From Selenomonas sp. GACV-9 (GTDB lineage: Bacteria; Bacillota; Negativicutes; Selenomonadales; Selenomonadaceae): 64,000 nt of DNA. Location of the stretch: positions 1 through 64,000 of the forward strand of contig FPAX01000009.1 in the NCBI GenBank assembly GCA_900116485.1, read 5' to 3'. Shown one piece after another: positions 54,590 to 62,775 of the stretch; position 1 is the stretch's first letter, and each line of letters opens with the position of its first letter. The notes beneath the pieces are model-generated. The model had not been told where the DNA came from. It did not search any database and saw only the letters and a program-made list of their open reading frames with translations. Both the position numbers and the translations under genes were made by a program.

Positions 54590-55247
54590 GGAACGTCCAC
54601 GGGAAAGGCTGCTGCATGCTGGTGCAGCGTCGCTTAGCAATGCAGACCTTTTAGCGGTGCTGCTGCGGTCGGGGACGCGGGAACAATCGGTGCTCCGCAT
54701 TGCGGAGGAAGTATTGGCGCGTTACAAGGAGCGTGGGCTCGAGGCTATCGTGCACATGCCGGCGGCAGAGCTGACGGCGATAAATGGTGTGGGATCAGCC
54801 AAGGCGGCAACGGTGTTGGCGGCAGTGGAACTAGGGCGGCGGCTGGCGATGGCGCCAGCCGCGCGCATCGTGGCCGTACATGGGCCTGATGATGCGGCTC
54901 ATTTTGCGATGCCGCGGTTCCAGTTCGAGCAGCGGGAGCATTTTGCGGTCATGCTGCTCGATACGAAGAATCATATTCTCGGCATGCCTGATATCTCAGT
55001 CGGCAGCCTGCAGGCTGCGGTCGTACATCCGCGCGAAGTTTTCCGGGCGGCCATCGACTATGCGGCAGCGGCGATGATCCTATTCCACAATCACCCGAGT
55101 GGCGATCCGAACCCGAGCCGGGAGGATATCGCGGTGACGCAGCGGCTGGTCAAGGCAGGCAAGATCATGGACATTCCTGTGCTGGATCATATCATACTGG
55201 GACGGCAGCAATTCTTGAGCTTCAAGGATAAAGGATTGTTATCGTAA
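54558..55247 (+). CDS. radC: RadC family JAMM-domain protein
   Basis: 229 residues: N-terminal UPF0758 part with RDLPVEERPRERL, a helix-hairpin-helix (INGVGSAKAATVLAAVELG), and a C-terminal JAMM metalloprotease-like domain with Hisl77, His179, Ser187 and Asp190 in HNHPSGDPNPSRED. Despite the name it has no proven DNA-repair role. Start ATG 54558 or 54567; neither has a strong ribosome site, so coupling to maf is likely. Confidence 0.93.
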   Translation: MAIMVRDLPVEERPRERLLHAGAASLSNADLLAVLLRSGTREQSVLRIAEEVLARYKERGLEAIVHMPAAELTAINGVGSAKAATVLAAVELGRRLAMAPAARIVAVHGPDDAAHFAMPRFQFEQREHFAVMLLDTKNHILGMPDISVGSLQAAVVHPREVFRAAIDYAAAAMILFHNHPSGDPNPSREDIAVTQRLVKAGKIMDIPVLDHIILGRQQFLSFKDKGLLS

Positions 55248-55289
55248 GAAAAAACCTTTATTTTTCTTGTCCTTTTCCGCAAATTTCCG

Positions 55290-55318
55290 TTACAAACAAC
55301 CATGAGTTGTGCTACAAT
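55290..55318 (+). promoter_or_regulatory. mreB: promoter of mreBCD
   Basis: TTACAA (55290-55295), 17 nt, TACAAT (55313-55318) with extended -10 TGC. Start near 55325. Confidence 0.65.
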
Positions 55319-55350
55319 AAAATAGCTGTTTAAAAATAATCGTAAGATCT

Positions 55351-55375
55351 GCCGGTGGTTTCCGTCGGCTTGTTT
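55351..55375 (+). other. hairpin in the mreB leader
   Basis: GCCGGTGG (55351-55358) pairs with CCGTCGGC (55362-55369) over a TTT loop, followed by TTGTTT. It is either a weak attenuator or an mRNA-stability hairpin, 35 nt before mreB. Confidence 0.4.
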
Positions 55376-55404
55376 AAAAGTTTCGAAGGGAGTTTTTCAA
55401 TAAA

Positions 55405-56451
55405 ATGTGGAGTCTTTTGGGTGGTTTATCGCACGATATGGGTATTGACCTCGGTACGGCAAATACGCTGGTTCACGTGAAGGGCAGAGGCATTGTCCTG
55501 CGTGAGCCGTCGGTTGTTGCCATCAAGAGCGACACGGGTGATGTCCTGGCTGTTGGCGAGGAAGCTAAGCAGATGATCGGCCGTACGCCGGGCAACATCG
55601 TAGCAATCCGTCCGATGAAGGATGGCGTCATCGCTGATTTTGACGTGACCCAGGCCATGCTCAAATACTTCATCCGCAAGGCGATGGGCTCGAAGTCGTT
55701 CATGAGCTCCCGTCCGCGCGTCGTTGTCGGTGTGCCGTCCGGTGTCACGGAAGTTGAGAAGCGTGCGGTCATCGATGCCGCTCAGCAGGCTGGTGCCCGC
55801 GAGGCATATCTGATTGAGGAGCCGATGGCAGCAGCAATCGGTGCTGGCCTGCCGGTCGAAGAGGCTACGGGCAGCATGGTCGTAGATATCGGCGGTGGTA
55901 CGACGGAGATCGCTGTCATCTCGCTAGGCGGTATTGTTACGAGCCGCTCCATCCGCATCGGCGGTGATGAGATGGATTCCTCCATCGTGCAGTACATCAA
56001 GCGCATGTACAACCTCATGATCGGTGAGCGCACGGCTGAGGAGATCAAGATCAACATCGGCACGGCTATCGTCACGCCGGATACGGATAAGTCCATGGAC
56101 ATCCGTGGCCGTGACCTTGTCAGTGGCCTGCCGAAGACGCTGACGATCCAGGCTAAGGAAATCCGCGATGCCTTGAACGAGCCGATCTACAAGATCATCG
56201 ATGCCGTCAAGGGCACGCTGGAGAAGACTCCGCCAGAGCTGGCTGCAGATGTCATGGATCATGGCATCATGATGACGGGCGGCGGTGCATTGCTTACGAA
56301 TTTCGACAAGCTGCTCTCCCATGAGACGGGCATGCCGGTCCTCGTTTCTGAGGATGCGCTTTCCTGCGTCGGCGAGGGTACGGGTAAATCCCTTGAGAAC
56401 ATTGAGCTTCTCAAACGCGTAGTTATGACCTCGAAGAAGTTGAGACAATGA
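55405..56451 (+). CDS. mreB: rod-shape actin homologue MreB
   Basis: Forms membrane filaments that guide the elongasome. 348 residues with [20 protein letters not shown] (phosphate 1), [20 protein letters not shown] (phosphate 2) and [15 protein letters not shown] (adenosine). It overlaps mreC by 4 nt. GAAGGGAG precedes the ATG. Confidence 0.97.
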   Translation: MWSLLGGLSHDMGIDLGTANTLVHVKGRGIVLREPSVVAIKSDTGDVLAVGEEAKQMIGRTPGNIVAIRPMKDGVIADFDVTQAMLKYFIRKAMGSKSFMSSRPRVVVGVPSGVTEVEKRAVIDAAQQAGAREAYLIEEPMAAAIGAGLPVEEATGSMVVDIGGGTTEIAVISLGGIVTSRSIRIGGDEMDSSIVQYIKRMYNLMIGERTAEEIKINIGTAIVTPDTDKSMDIRGRDLVSGLPKTLTIQAKEIRDALNEPIYKIIDAVKGTLEKTPPELAADVMDHGIMMTGGGALLTNFDKLLSHETGMPVLVSEDALSCVGEGTGKSLENIELLKRVVMTSKKLRQ

Positions 56452-57398
56452 GCAATAGAGTAAGAAAAGATAAGGATTCGCATCGCAAGTTATGGGCTGT
56501 GCTCTTCGTCATTGTGAGCTTGTTCTGCATCATTTTCTTTGCCGCCCGCGGGCGGTTCCAGGCACCAGTGAGCAGCAAGGCTGCCTTGCTGGTGCTCTCG
56601 CCGTTCCAGCAGGCAGTTTCCTGGGTCGGCAGTCAGGTGCGTTATGTCACCAGCAGTGTCTGGGAAATCGTGACTATCCACGAGCAGAACAAGTTGCTGC
56701 GCAATGAGGTGGAGCAGCTGCGTGTGCAGAATCTTGAAGCCAGTGAGGCTTTGGCGGAAAATGAGCGCTTGCGGACCCTTTTGGGTTATCAGCAGATGAT
56801 GACGCAGTTCGATATGGTCGGCGCCCGCGTCATTGGCCGTGAGTCGGCTACCTGGTCGAATGTGATTGTCATTGACCGTGGCCAGAAGGATGGCGTAGAT
56901 GCCGACATGGCAGTGGTGACGGAGAAAGGGCTCGTTGGTCATGTACTTGAGGCAGGCTGGAATACCTCGAAGGTGCAGCTGATTCTCGATCCGCGCTCTT
57001 CGGTCGGTACGATCGTCCAGCGGGCTGAGTCCCGGGTTGCAGGTATCGTGCAGGGCGATCTGGATAATCCGACGATGCCGCAGATGGTCAATATCCCGAA
57101 GAATGCCGACGTAGTCGAGGGCGATGTCATCGTGACTTCTGGCTTTGGCGGCACGTATCCGAAGGGCATCGTCGTCGGCCTGGTTTCGTCTTTGCAGAAC
57201 GATTCAGGCGGATTGCTGAAGATCGGCCTCTTAGAGCCGGCAGTGGATTTCCAGAAGCTCGAGGATGTCATGGTCATCACGGCATCCCGGGAGGCGCCTC
57301 CGGAGCCGATCAAGCCGCCGCAGCAGACGCCGGGGACGGAGACGGATCCGGCAGCGCAGGCGGCTGCTGCCAAGGCTGCTGAGGAGAATCCGCAATGA
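56448..57398 (+). CDS. mreC: rod-shape-determining protein MreC
   Basis: Links MreB to periplasmic PBP2. 316 residues: TM helix (about 14-32), coiled coil (about 70-105, [20 protein letters not shown]) and the two beta-barrel MreC core with [25 protein letters not shown] motif ([18 protein letters not shown]), plus a C-terminal Pro/Gln/Ala tail. Overlaps mreB and mreD by 4 nt each. Confidence 0.96.
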   Translation: MSNRVRKDKDSHRKLWAVLFVIVSLFCIIFFAARGRFQAPVSSKAALLVLSPFQQAVSWVGSQVRYVTSSVWEIVTIHEQNKLLRNEVEQLRVQNLEASEALAENERLRTLLGYQQMMTQFDMVGARVIGRESATWSNVIVIDRGQKDGVDADMAVVTEKGLVGHVLEAGWNTSKVQLILDPRSSVGTIVQRAESRVAGIVQGDLDNPTMPQMVNIPKNADVVEGDVIVTSGFGGTYPKGIVVGLVSSLQNDSGGLLKIGLLEPAVDFQKLEDVMVITASREAPPEPIKPPQQTPGTETDPAAQAAAAKAAEENPQ

Positions 57399-57895
57399 AC
57401 AAGTTTGGAAGATTAGCGCTGTTTGTCATCGCCTTATATGTTTTGCAGACATCGCTGCTGCCGATGATTGCCTATCGTGGTATCAGCCCGAATCTCATGC
57501 TGCTCCTTACCGTATCGTTTGCTTTCCTGCGCGGTGTGCGTCAGGGCGGGCTCATGGGCTTTGCTACGGGGCTGCTGCAGGATCTGGCCTCGGGAACATT
57601 CTTTGGAATCAACGCCTTTACGAATATGCTGCTGGGCATGTTCTTTGGCCGTTTTTCCGACCGCGTGTTCAAAGAGCAGTTTTTCCTGCCGGTGATGGCA
57701 TCCATCAGCGCAATTGTCGCGGACTATTTTATTTTGGCGTTGCTTATGGTATTATTAGGTTATCGCTTTAATCTGGTGAGCAGCCTGCAGACGATGCTTC
57801 TGCCGATGCTCATCTATCAGCTGGCTTTCGCGTATCCGGTTCATCGTTTTACTTATGAGTTGGACAAAAAGCTAAGTGAAAAAGAAAAACACTGA
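57395..57895 (+). CDS. mreD: rod-shape-determining protein MreD
   Basis: 166 residues, five predicted TM helices, with SPNLMLLLTVSFAFLRGVRQ and the GLLQDLASGTFFGINAF motif. It overlaps mreC by 4 nt. After it a small hairpin, AGGCACC (57899-57905) with GGTGCCT (57912-57918) and TTCGTT, may dampen read-through into mrdA. Confidence 0.95.
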   Translation: MNKFGRLALFVIALYVLQTSLLPMIAYRGISPNLMLLLTVSFAFLRGVRQGGLMGFATGLLQDLASGTFFGINAFTNMLLGMFFGRFSDRVFKEQFFLPVMASISAIVADYFILALLMVLLGYRFNLVSSLQTMLLPMLIYQLAFAYPVHRFTYELDKKLSEKEKH

Positions 57896-57940
57896 TTAAG
57901 GCACCTTGCGGGGTGCCTTTCGTTATGGGAGAGATATTTC

Positions 57941-59734
57941 TTGGTCGAAAATGATGAATTTGGCGGCAGAATAAAAGTATTGAGCTGGCTGTGTGTGCTG
58001 GTCATTGCCGTACTCATCGGCCGGGCCGGTTATCTGCAGATCTACGATGGCGACTACTATGCAGCATTGGCTGAGGGCAATCGCATCCGCATCATTCCGG
58101 CGATGGCGCCGCGGGGGACATTCTATGACCGCAACGGCAATCTTTTGGTACAGAATCGTCCGGGCTTTACGGTATCCTTGCTGCCGCTTACAGCGCCGAT
58201 TTCCGATGATGTCATCCAGCGCCTTTCAGATCTCATCAAGGTGCCGGTGCCGAAAATCAAGGAGAAGATTGCCGCGCATAGCGGTTTTGATCCCATCCGC
58301 ATCAAGGCCGATGTCACGCCGGATATCGTGACGATCATCGAGGAACAGAAAAATAATTATCCGGGAGTCGTCATCGAGGTGCAGCCGATCCGTGACTATA
58401 CCAATAAGCAGGAGGCTGCTCATACCTATGGCTATGTCAGTGAGATCAATGATATGGAGCTCGAGAAGCTCAAGGATCAGGGATATAAATCTGGCGACAT
58501 CATCGGCAAGTTCGGTTTGGAGAAGGTCTACGACAAGGAGCTGCGCGGCGAGAATGGCGGCGAGCAGGTCGAGGTAGATGTTTCAGGCAAGCCTGTGCAG
58601 ATCATCGGCAAGAAGGAGCCCGTTCCGGGCGATGACCTTTACCTGACTATTGATGAGTCGCTGCAGACGGCGGCGGAAAAAGCCGTCGATGAACAGCTGA
58701 AGCTCATCCATGCCAATGCCGCAGCTGCGGTGGCGATGAATCCGCAGACCGGCGAGATCCTGGCCATCGTCAGCCGGCCGGCCTTCGATCCGAACTTGTT
58801 TGCTCATGGCATTTCAACGAAGGATTGGAATGCCTTGAACAATAATCCCTATCATCCGATGGATAACAAGGCCATCACGGGCGAGTATCCGCCAGGCTCT
58901 ACCTTCAAGATCGTGACGGGTACAGCGGCGCTGACGGAGGGAGTTGTTTCCCCGGAGGAACTCATCAATGATACGGGCCGTCACTGGATCATCCCCAAGG
59001 GCAATGCTGAGGGCGAGGCGTTAGGTCTCATCAATTTCCGTCAGGCTATGGCCCATTCGGATAACGTCTATTTCTATGAGATGGGCAACCGCCTCGGCAT
59101 TGACCGCCTGGAAAAGTATGCACGCATGTTTGGCCTTGGCAAGACGACGGGCATCGATCTTCCTTATGAGGCTTCGGGGCTGGTGGCCAACCGCAAGTAC
59201 AAGGAGCTCAATTTCGAGGATGGCGAATGGTATCTGTCGGAGACCTTCGATGCGGCTATTGGCCAGGGCTTCAATCTGGTAACGCCACTGCAGGCAGCCA
59301 TGCTCATGGGAGAGGTTGCCGCCGATGGCAAGCGTTACCGGCCGCATGTCGTACAGCGTATCGTGGGGCCGGATGGCAAGACGGTCAAGGAGTTCAAGCC
59401 TGAGCTCCTGTCGACGCTCGACGTCAATCCGGCTATGCTGAAACTCGTGCAGGATGGCTTGCATGATGTTACGAAGTATGGTACGGCTGCATCGTCGTTC
59501 CAAGGGTTCACGATCGACATTGCGGGCAAGACGGGCACGGCGGAGAATCCCCATGGCCGTGATCACGGCTGGTTTGTGGCCTATGGCCCGTTTGATAATC
59601 CCACCATCGTCGTGGCGGTCATTGTTGAGCAGGGTGGCTTTGGTTCCCAGTCGGCAGTGCCGATTGGCCGCAAGATACTCGAGGCCGCCTTCGGCATCAA
59701 TCAGCCCAGCGGCAAGGCGCAGGCAAAACAGTAA
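57941..59734 (+). CDS. mrdA: penicillin-binding protein 2 (elongasome transpeptidase)
   Basis: Cross-links side-wall peptidoglycan with RodA. 597 residues: TM helix (about 13-29), pedestal domain, transpeptidase domain with catalytic Ser320 in GSTFK, SDN (MAHSDNVYFYEMG) and KTGTAE. TTG 57941 has GGGAGAG about 7 nt upstream. Confidence 0.96.
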   Translation: MVENDEFGGRIKVLSWLCVLVIAVLIGRAGYLQIYDGDYYAALAEGNRIRIIPAMAPRGTFYDRNGNLLVQNRPGFTVSLLPLTAPISDDVIQRLSDLIKVPVPKIKEKIAAHSGFDPIRIKADVTPDIVTIIEEQKNNYPGVVIEVQPIRDYTNKQEAAHTYGYVSEINDMELEKLKDQGYKSGDIIGKFGLEKVYDKELRGENGGEQVEVDVSGKPVQIIGKKEPVPGDDLYLTIDESLQTAAEKAVDEQLKLIHANAAAAVAMNPQTGEILAIVSRPAFDPNLFAHGISTKDWNALNNNPYHPMDNKAITGEYPPGSTFKIVTGTAALTEGVVSPEELINDTGRHWIIPKGNAEGEALGLINFRQAMAHSDNVYFYEMGNRLGIDRLEKYARMFGLGKTTGIDLPYEASGLVANRKYKELNFEDGEWYLSETFDAAIGQGFNLVTPLQAAMLMGEVAADGKRYRPHVVQRIVGPDGKTVKEFKPELLSTLDVNPAMLKLVQDGLHDVTKYGTAASSFQGFTIDIAGKTGTAENPHGRDHGWFVAYGPFDNPTIVVAVIVEQGGFGSQSAVPIGRKILEAAFGINQPSGKAQAKQ

Positions 59735-59772
59735 GCAAGTCATATAAAATAAAAGTAGAAGTGAGGACAGCC

Positions 59773-60444
59773 ATGAGTGAAGAGATTGTAAAAATCAAAG
59801 GCAGCAAGTCCGGTCTGCAGCTCAGCTTTGCAGAAGGTGCTACTTTTGAGGCTGTGCGCAAGGACATTGAGGAGAAGCTGATATCCGGCTCAGGATTCTT
59901 CCTGCGTGGGACATTGGTGCTGCTTCCCCACGATGCTTTCAGCGAGGAGGAGCGCGGTCTGCTGCAGAAGATGTTCCATGAACATGGCCTGATCTGTCGC
60001 ACGCTGAATCCTGAGACGCAGCAAGTTCCGTCGGAGCAGGTGCGCAAAGAGAATCAGCAGGAAAAACAGCAACAGCAGCAAGCTGCTGCCAAGGCGGCAG
60101 CAAGAAGAGAGAAAGTCCAGGAGATGGTCGTTGTCAACCGCACCTTGCGTGGCGGACAGGAAATCCGCACGGAAAGTTCGGTCATGGTCTGTGGCAACGT
60201 CAACCCTGGCGCGCAGATCATTGCCGGCGGAAGTATCGACATCCGCGGTACCTGCCGTGGCATGGTACATGCCGGTGCCTTTGGCGATAGTACGGCGTTC
60301 ATCATTGCCGATCATCTGATGCCGACGCAGATCCGCATCTCGAATCTGATTGCCCGGTCGCCGGATGAGATGGAGAAGACAGAGCGAGCTGAGCGGGCTT
60401 CCATCAAAGAAGGCCGCATTGTGATTGAACCAATAGAAAGGTAG
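59773..60444 (+). CDS. minC: septum site-determining protein MinC
   Basis: Blocks FtsZ ring formation away from midcell. 223 residues: N domain (1-100), a Gln/Lys linker (about 85-120) and the C-terminal beta-helix (VVNRTLRGGQEIRTESSVMV, GNVNPGAQIIAGGSIDIRG, CRGMVHAGAFGD). ATG 59773 with GAGGA 5 nt upstream. Confidence 0.95.
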   Translation: MSEEIVKIKGSKSGLQLSFAEGATFEAVRKDIEEKLISGSGFFLRGTLVLLPHDAFSEEERGLLQKMFHEHGLICRTLNPETQQVPSEQVRKENQQEKQQQQQAAAKAAARREKVQEMVVVNRTLRGGQEIRTESSVMVCGNVNPGAQIIAGGSIDIRGTCRGMVHAGAFGDSTAFIIADHLMPTQIRISNLIARSPDEMEKTERAERASIKEGRIVIEPIER

Positions 60445-60455
60445 GAACGGACAAT

Positions 60456-61244
60456 ATGAGTGAAATCTATGTAATTACCTCCGGTAAGGGTGGCGTTGGC
60501 AAGACGACGACGACGGCAAATCTCGGTGTAGGCCTTGCGATGCGCGGCAAGAAGGTTGTACTGGTCGATACGGATACGGGGCTTAGGAACCTCGACCTGC
60601 TCCTCGGGCTGGAGAACCGCATCATGTATGACCTGATTGATGTTACCGAAGGCCGCGTTCCTTACAAGAAGGCACTGGTTCGTCATAAGAAATATGACAC
60701 GCTGTTCCTGCTGCCGACCTCCCAGGTCAAAGACAAGATGGCTGTGAATCCGGAGCAGCTCGTCGCACTCTGCAAGGAGCTGCGGAAGGAGTTCGACTAT
60801 ATCCTGATCGACTGCCCGGCTGGTATCGAGCAGGGCTTCAAAACGGCAATTGCTGCTGCTGATACGGCGCTCGTCGTCACGATGCCGGAGATCTCGGCAG
60901 TACGCGATGCGGACAAGATCATCGGCGAGCTTGGCCGTGCCGATAAGCAGGACATCAAGCTGATCGTCAACCGTATCCGTCCGCAGATGGTCGAGAATGG
61001 TGATATGCTCGATATGAGCGATATCAACGATATCCTTTCGATCGACTGCATCGGTCAGGTGCCAGATGACATCAAGGTCGTCACGAGCACGAACAAGGGC
61101 GAGCCCTGCATCACGATGGATGATTCGCAGGCTGGCACTGCTTACCGCAATATTGTTGCCCGCATGTGCGGCGAGGATGTTCCGTTCATGGAATTTGCCA
61201 AAGAGGGTTTCTGGACGCGCCTCAAGCATGTTTTCGGTAAATAA
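60456..61244 (+). CDS. minD: septum site-determining ATPase MinD
   Basis: Membrane ATPase that carries MinC. 262 residues with the deviant Walker A TSGKGGVGKTTTTANLG, DTDTGLRNLDLLLGLENR and DCPAGIEQGF, and a C-terminal amphipathic membrane helix (KEGFWTRLKHVFGK). It lies between minC (11 nt) and minE (11 nt). Confidence 0.98.
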   Translation: MSEIYVITSGKGGVGKTTTTANLGVGLAMRGKKVVLVDTDTGLRNLDLLLGLENRIMYDLIDVTEGRVPYKKALVRHKKYDTLFLLPTSQVKDKMAVNPEQLVALCKELRKEFDYILIDCPAGIEQGFKTAIAAADTALVVTMPEISAVRDADKIIGELGRADKQDIKLIVNRIRPQMVENGDMLDMSDINDILSIDCIGQVPDDIKVVTSTNKGEPCITMDDSQAGTAYRNIVARMCGEDVPFMEFAKEGFWTRLKHVFGK

Positions 61245-61255
61245 GGAGGATTTGT

Positions 61256-61528
61256 ATGATTGACGCATTGATGAAGATTTTCGGCAAAAAAGAACAGTCG
61301 GGCAAGATTGCGCGCGACCGTCTGAAGGTCGTACTCATTCATGACCGTGCAAACATTTCCCCGGAAGTCATGGATAACCTCAAGAATGACATCATCAAGG
61401 TCATTTCGAACTATATGGAAATCAACCAGCAGGATATGGATATCTCCCTGGCCAATGATGATGATTCGGTGGCACTGGTCGCTAATATTCCGGTCAGCCG
61501 CATGAAACATGACAAGGGTTCCCATTGA
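61256..61528 (+). CDS. minE: cell division topological specificity factor MinE
   Basis: 90 residues with an amphipathic N-terminus (MIDALMKIFG), the MinD-binding stretch IARDRLKVVLIHDRANISPE and the dimer domain. Its presence, instead of the DivIVA/MinJ scheme of Bacillus, suggests an oscillating Min system, as in Negativicutes and some Clostridia. AAGGAGGA precedes the ATG. Confidence 0.96.
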   Translation: MIDALMKIFGKKEQSGKIARDRLKVVLIHDRANISPEVMDNLKNDIIKVISNYMEINQQDMDISLANDDDSVALVANIPVSRMKHDKGSH

Positions 61529-61545
61529 GAGATGAATAAAACGAA

Positions 61546-62649
61546 ATGACGAAAAGCATATTACGTCGCACGGATTTCACCTTGTTGGCCGCGACATTGG
61601 GGATCATCCTCATGAGTCTTGTCATCATCGGTAGTGCGACTCATATCAATACGCCCAGTGACGACCGTTACTGGTTTGTGGCGCGTCAGGGTATCTTTGC
61701 TTTGATGAACATCGGCCTGGCTGCCTTCCTGATGAACTTCGACTACAAGATGCTGCAGGGGTACGGCAACCGGCTCTATGTATTCAACCTCATCATGCTA
61801 GTGGCTGTCATGCTCGTTGGCCAGTCGGCACTTGGTGCGCAGCGTTGGATATCGATTGGCCCTATCAGCATCCAGCCGTCGGAGTTCTCGAAGATCATCA
61901 TGATCATCTCCCTGGCCGCGATGCTTGAAGAAAGGGTCGGCAAGCTCAACAATCTCCACGACTTGCTGCCAGTGGCAGCCTATGTGGGCGTGCCCTTCCT
62001 GCTGGTCCTCAAGCAGCCAGATTTGGGGACATCGCTGGTATTCATGGCGATTTTCCTCGGCATGATCTTCATCAGCGGCATAAACCTACGGCTGCTCGGA
62101 GGGATATTTGCCGCAGGCATCGCGATGATGCCGCTGCTCTGGCATGTGCTCAAGGATTATCAGAAGATGCGCATCATGGTCTTCATGGATCCGAATGTCG
62201 ATCCGCTGGGATCAGGTTATCATATCATCCAGTCAAAGATAGCCATCGGTTCGGGGATGCTGTTTGGCAAGGGGCTGTTCGGCGGCACCCAGAGCCAGCT
62301 GAACTTCCTGCCCGAGAACCACACGGACTTCATCTTCGCCGTCGTTGGCGAGGAGCTGGGATTTATCGGCGTGACCTTCCTGCTGCTGCTGTATCTGGTG
62401 GTGCTCTGGCGCGGCGTGCTGATTGCCCGTGATGCCAGCGATATGTTCGGCCGCTTGCTGGCCGTTGGCATCACTTCGATGCTGGCCTTCCATGTGCTGG
62501 TAAACGTTGGCATGACGCTGGGTATCATGCCGGTAACAGGTATCCCATTGCCACTCATGAGCTATGGCGTCAGCTCGCTGACGACCAATATCATGTCGAT
62601 TGCGATACTTTTGAATATCCAATTGCGAAAACAAAAATTGCTGTTCTAG
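61546..62649 (+). CDS. rodA: SEDS peptidoglycan polymerase RodA
   Basis: Glycosyltransferase that works with PBP2. 367 residues, about ten TM helices, with GAQRWISIGPISIQPSEFSKI, KQPDLGTSLV, LPENHTDFIFAVVGEELGF and the C-terminal GIPLPLMSYGVSS. It sits with minCDE, separated from mrdA by these three genes. 18 nt after minE. Confidence 0.96.
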   Translation: MTKSILRRTDFTLLAATLGIILMSLVIIGSATHINTPSDDRYWFVARQGIFALMNIGLAAFLMNFDYKMLQGYGNRLYVFNLIMLVAVMLVGQSALGAQRWISIGPISIQPSEFSKIIMIISLAAMLEERVGKLNNLHDLLPVAAYVGVPFLLVLKQPDLGTSLVFMAIFLGMIFISGINLRLLGGIFAAGIAMMPLLWHVLKDYQKMRIMVFMDPNVDPLGSGYHIIQSKIAIGSGMLFGKGLFGGTQSQLNFLPENHTDFIFAVVGEELGFIGVTFLLLLYLVVLWRGVLIARDASDMFGRLLAVGITSMLAFHVLVNVGMTLGIMPVTGIPLPLMSYGVSSLTTNIMSIAILLNIQLRKQKLLF

Positions 62650-62661
62650 CAGAATGATAGG

Positions 62662-62724
62662 CCTTCTCCGGGGATGCCACCGGCATCCAGCGCCTGACGG
62701 CGCCCTGTTGGGGAAGGTTTTTTT
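62662..62724 (+). terminator. rodA terminator with two nested hairpins
   Basis: The outer stem CCTTCTCC (62662-62669) pairs with GGGGAAGG (62710-62717) and is followed by seven T. Inside are two perfect hairpins: GGATGCC/GGCATCC (62672-62688) and GCGCC/GGCGC (62690-62703). Together they make a three-way junction. Confidence 0.8.
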
Positions 62725-62775
62725 ACAGACAGGAAAATAATCCGGAACTGAATGATTGATGGAGGAATGAACAAA

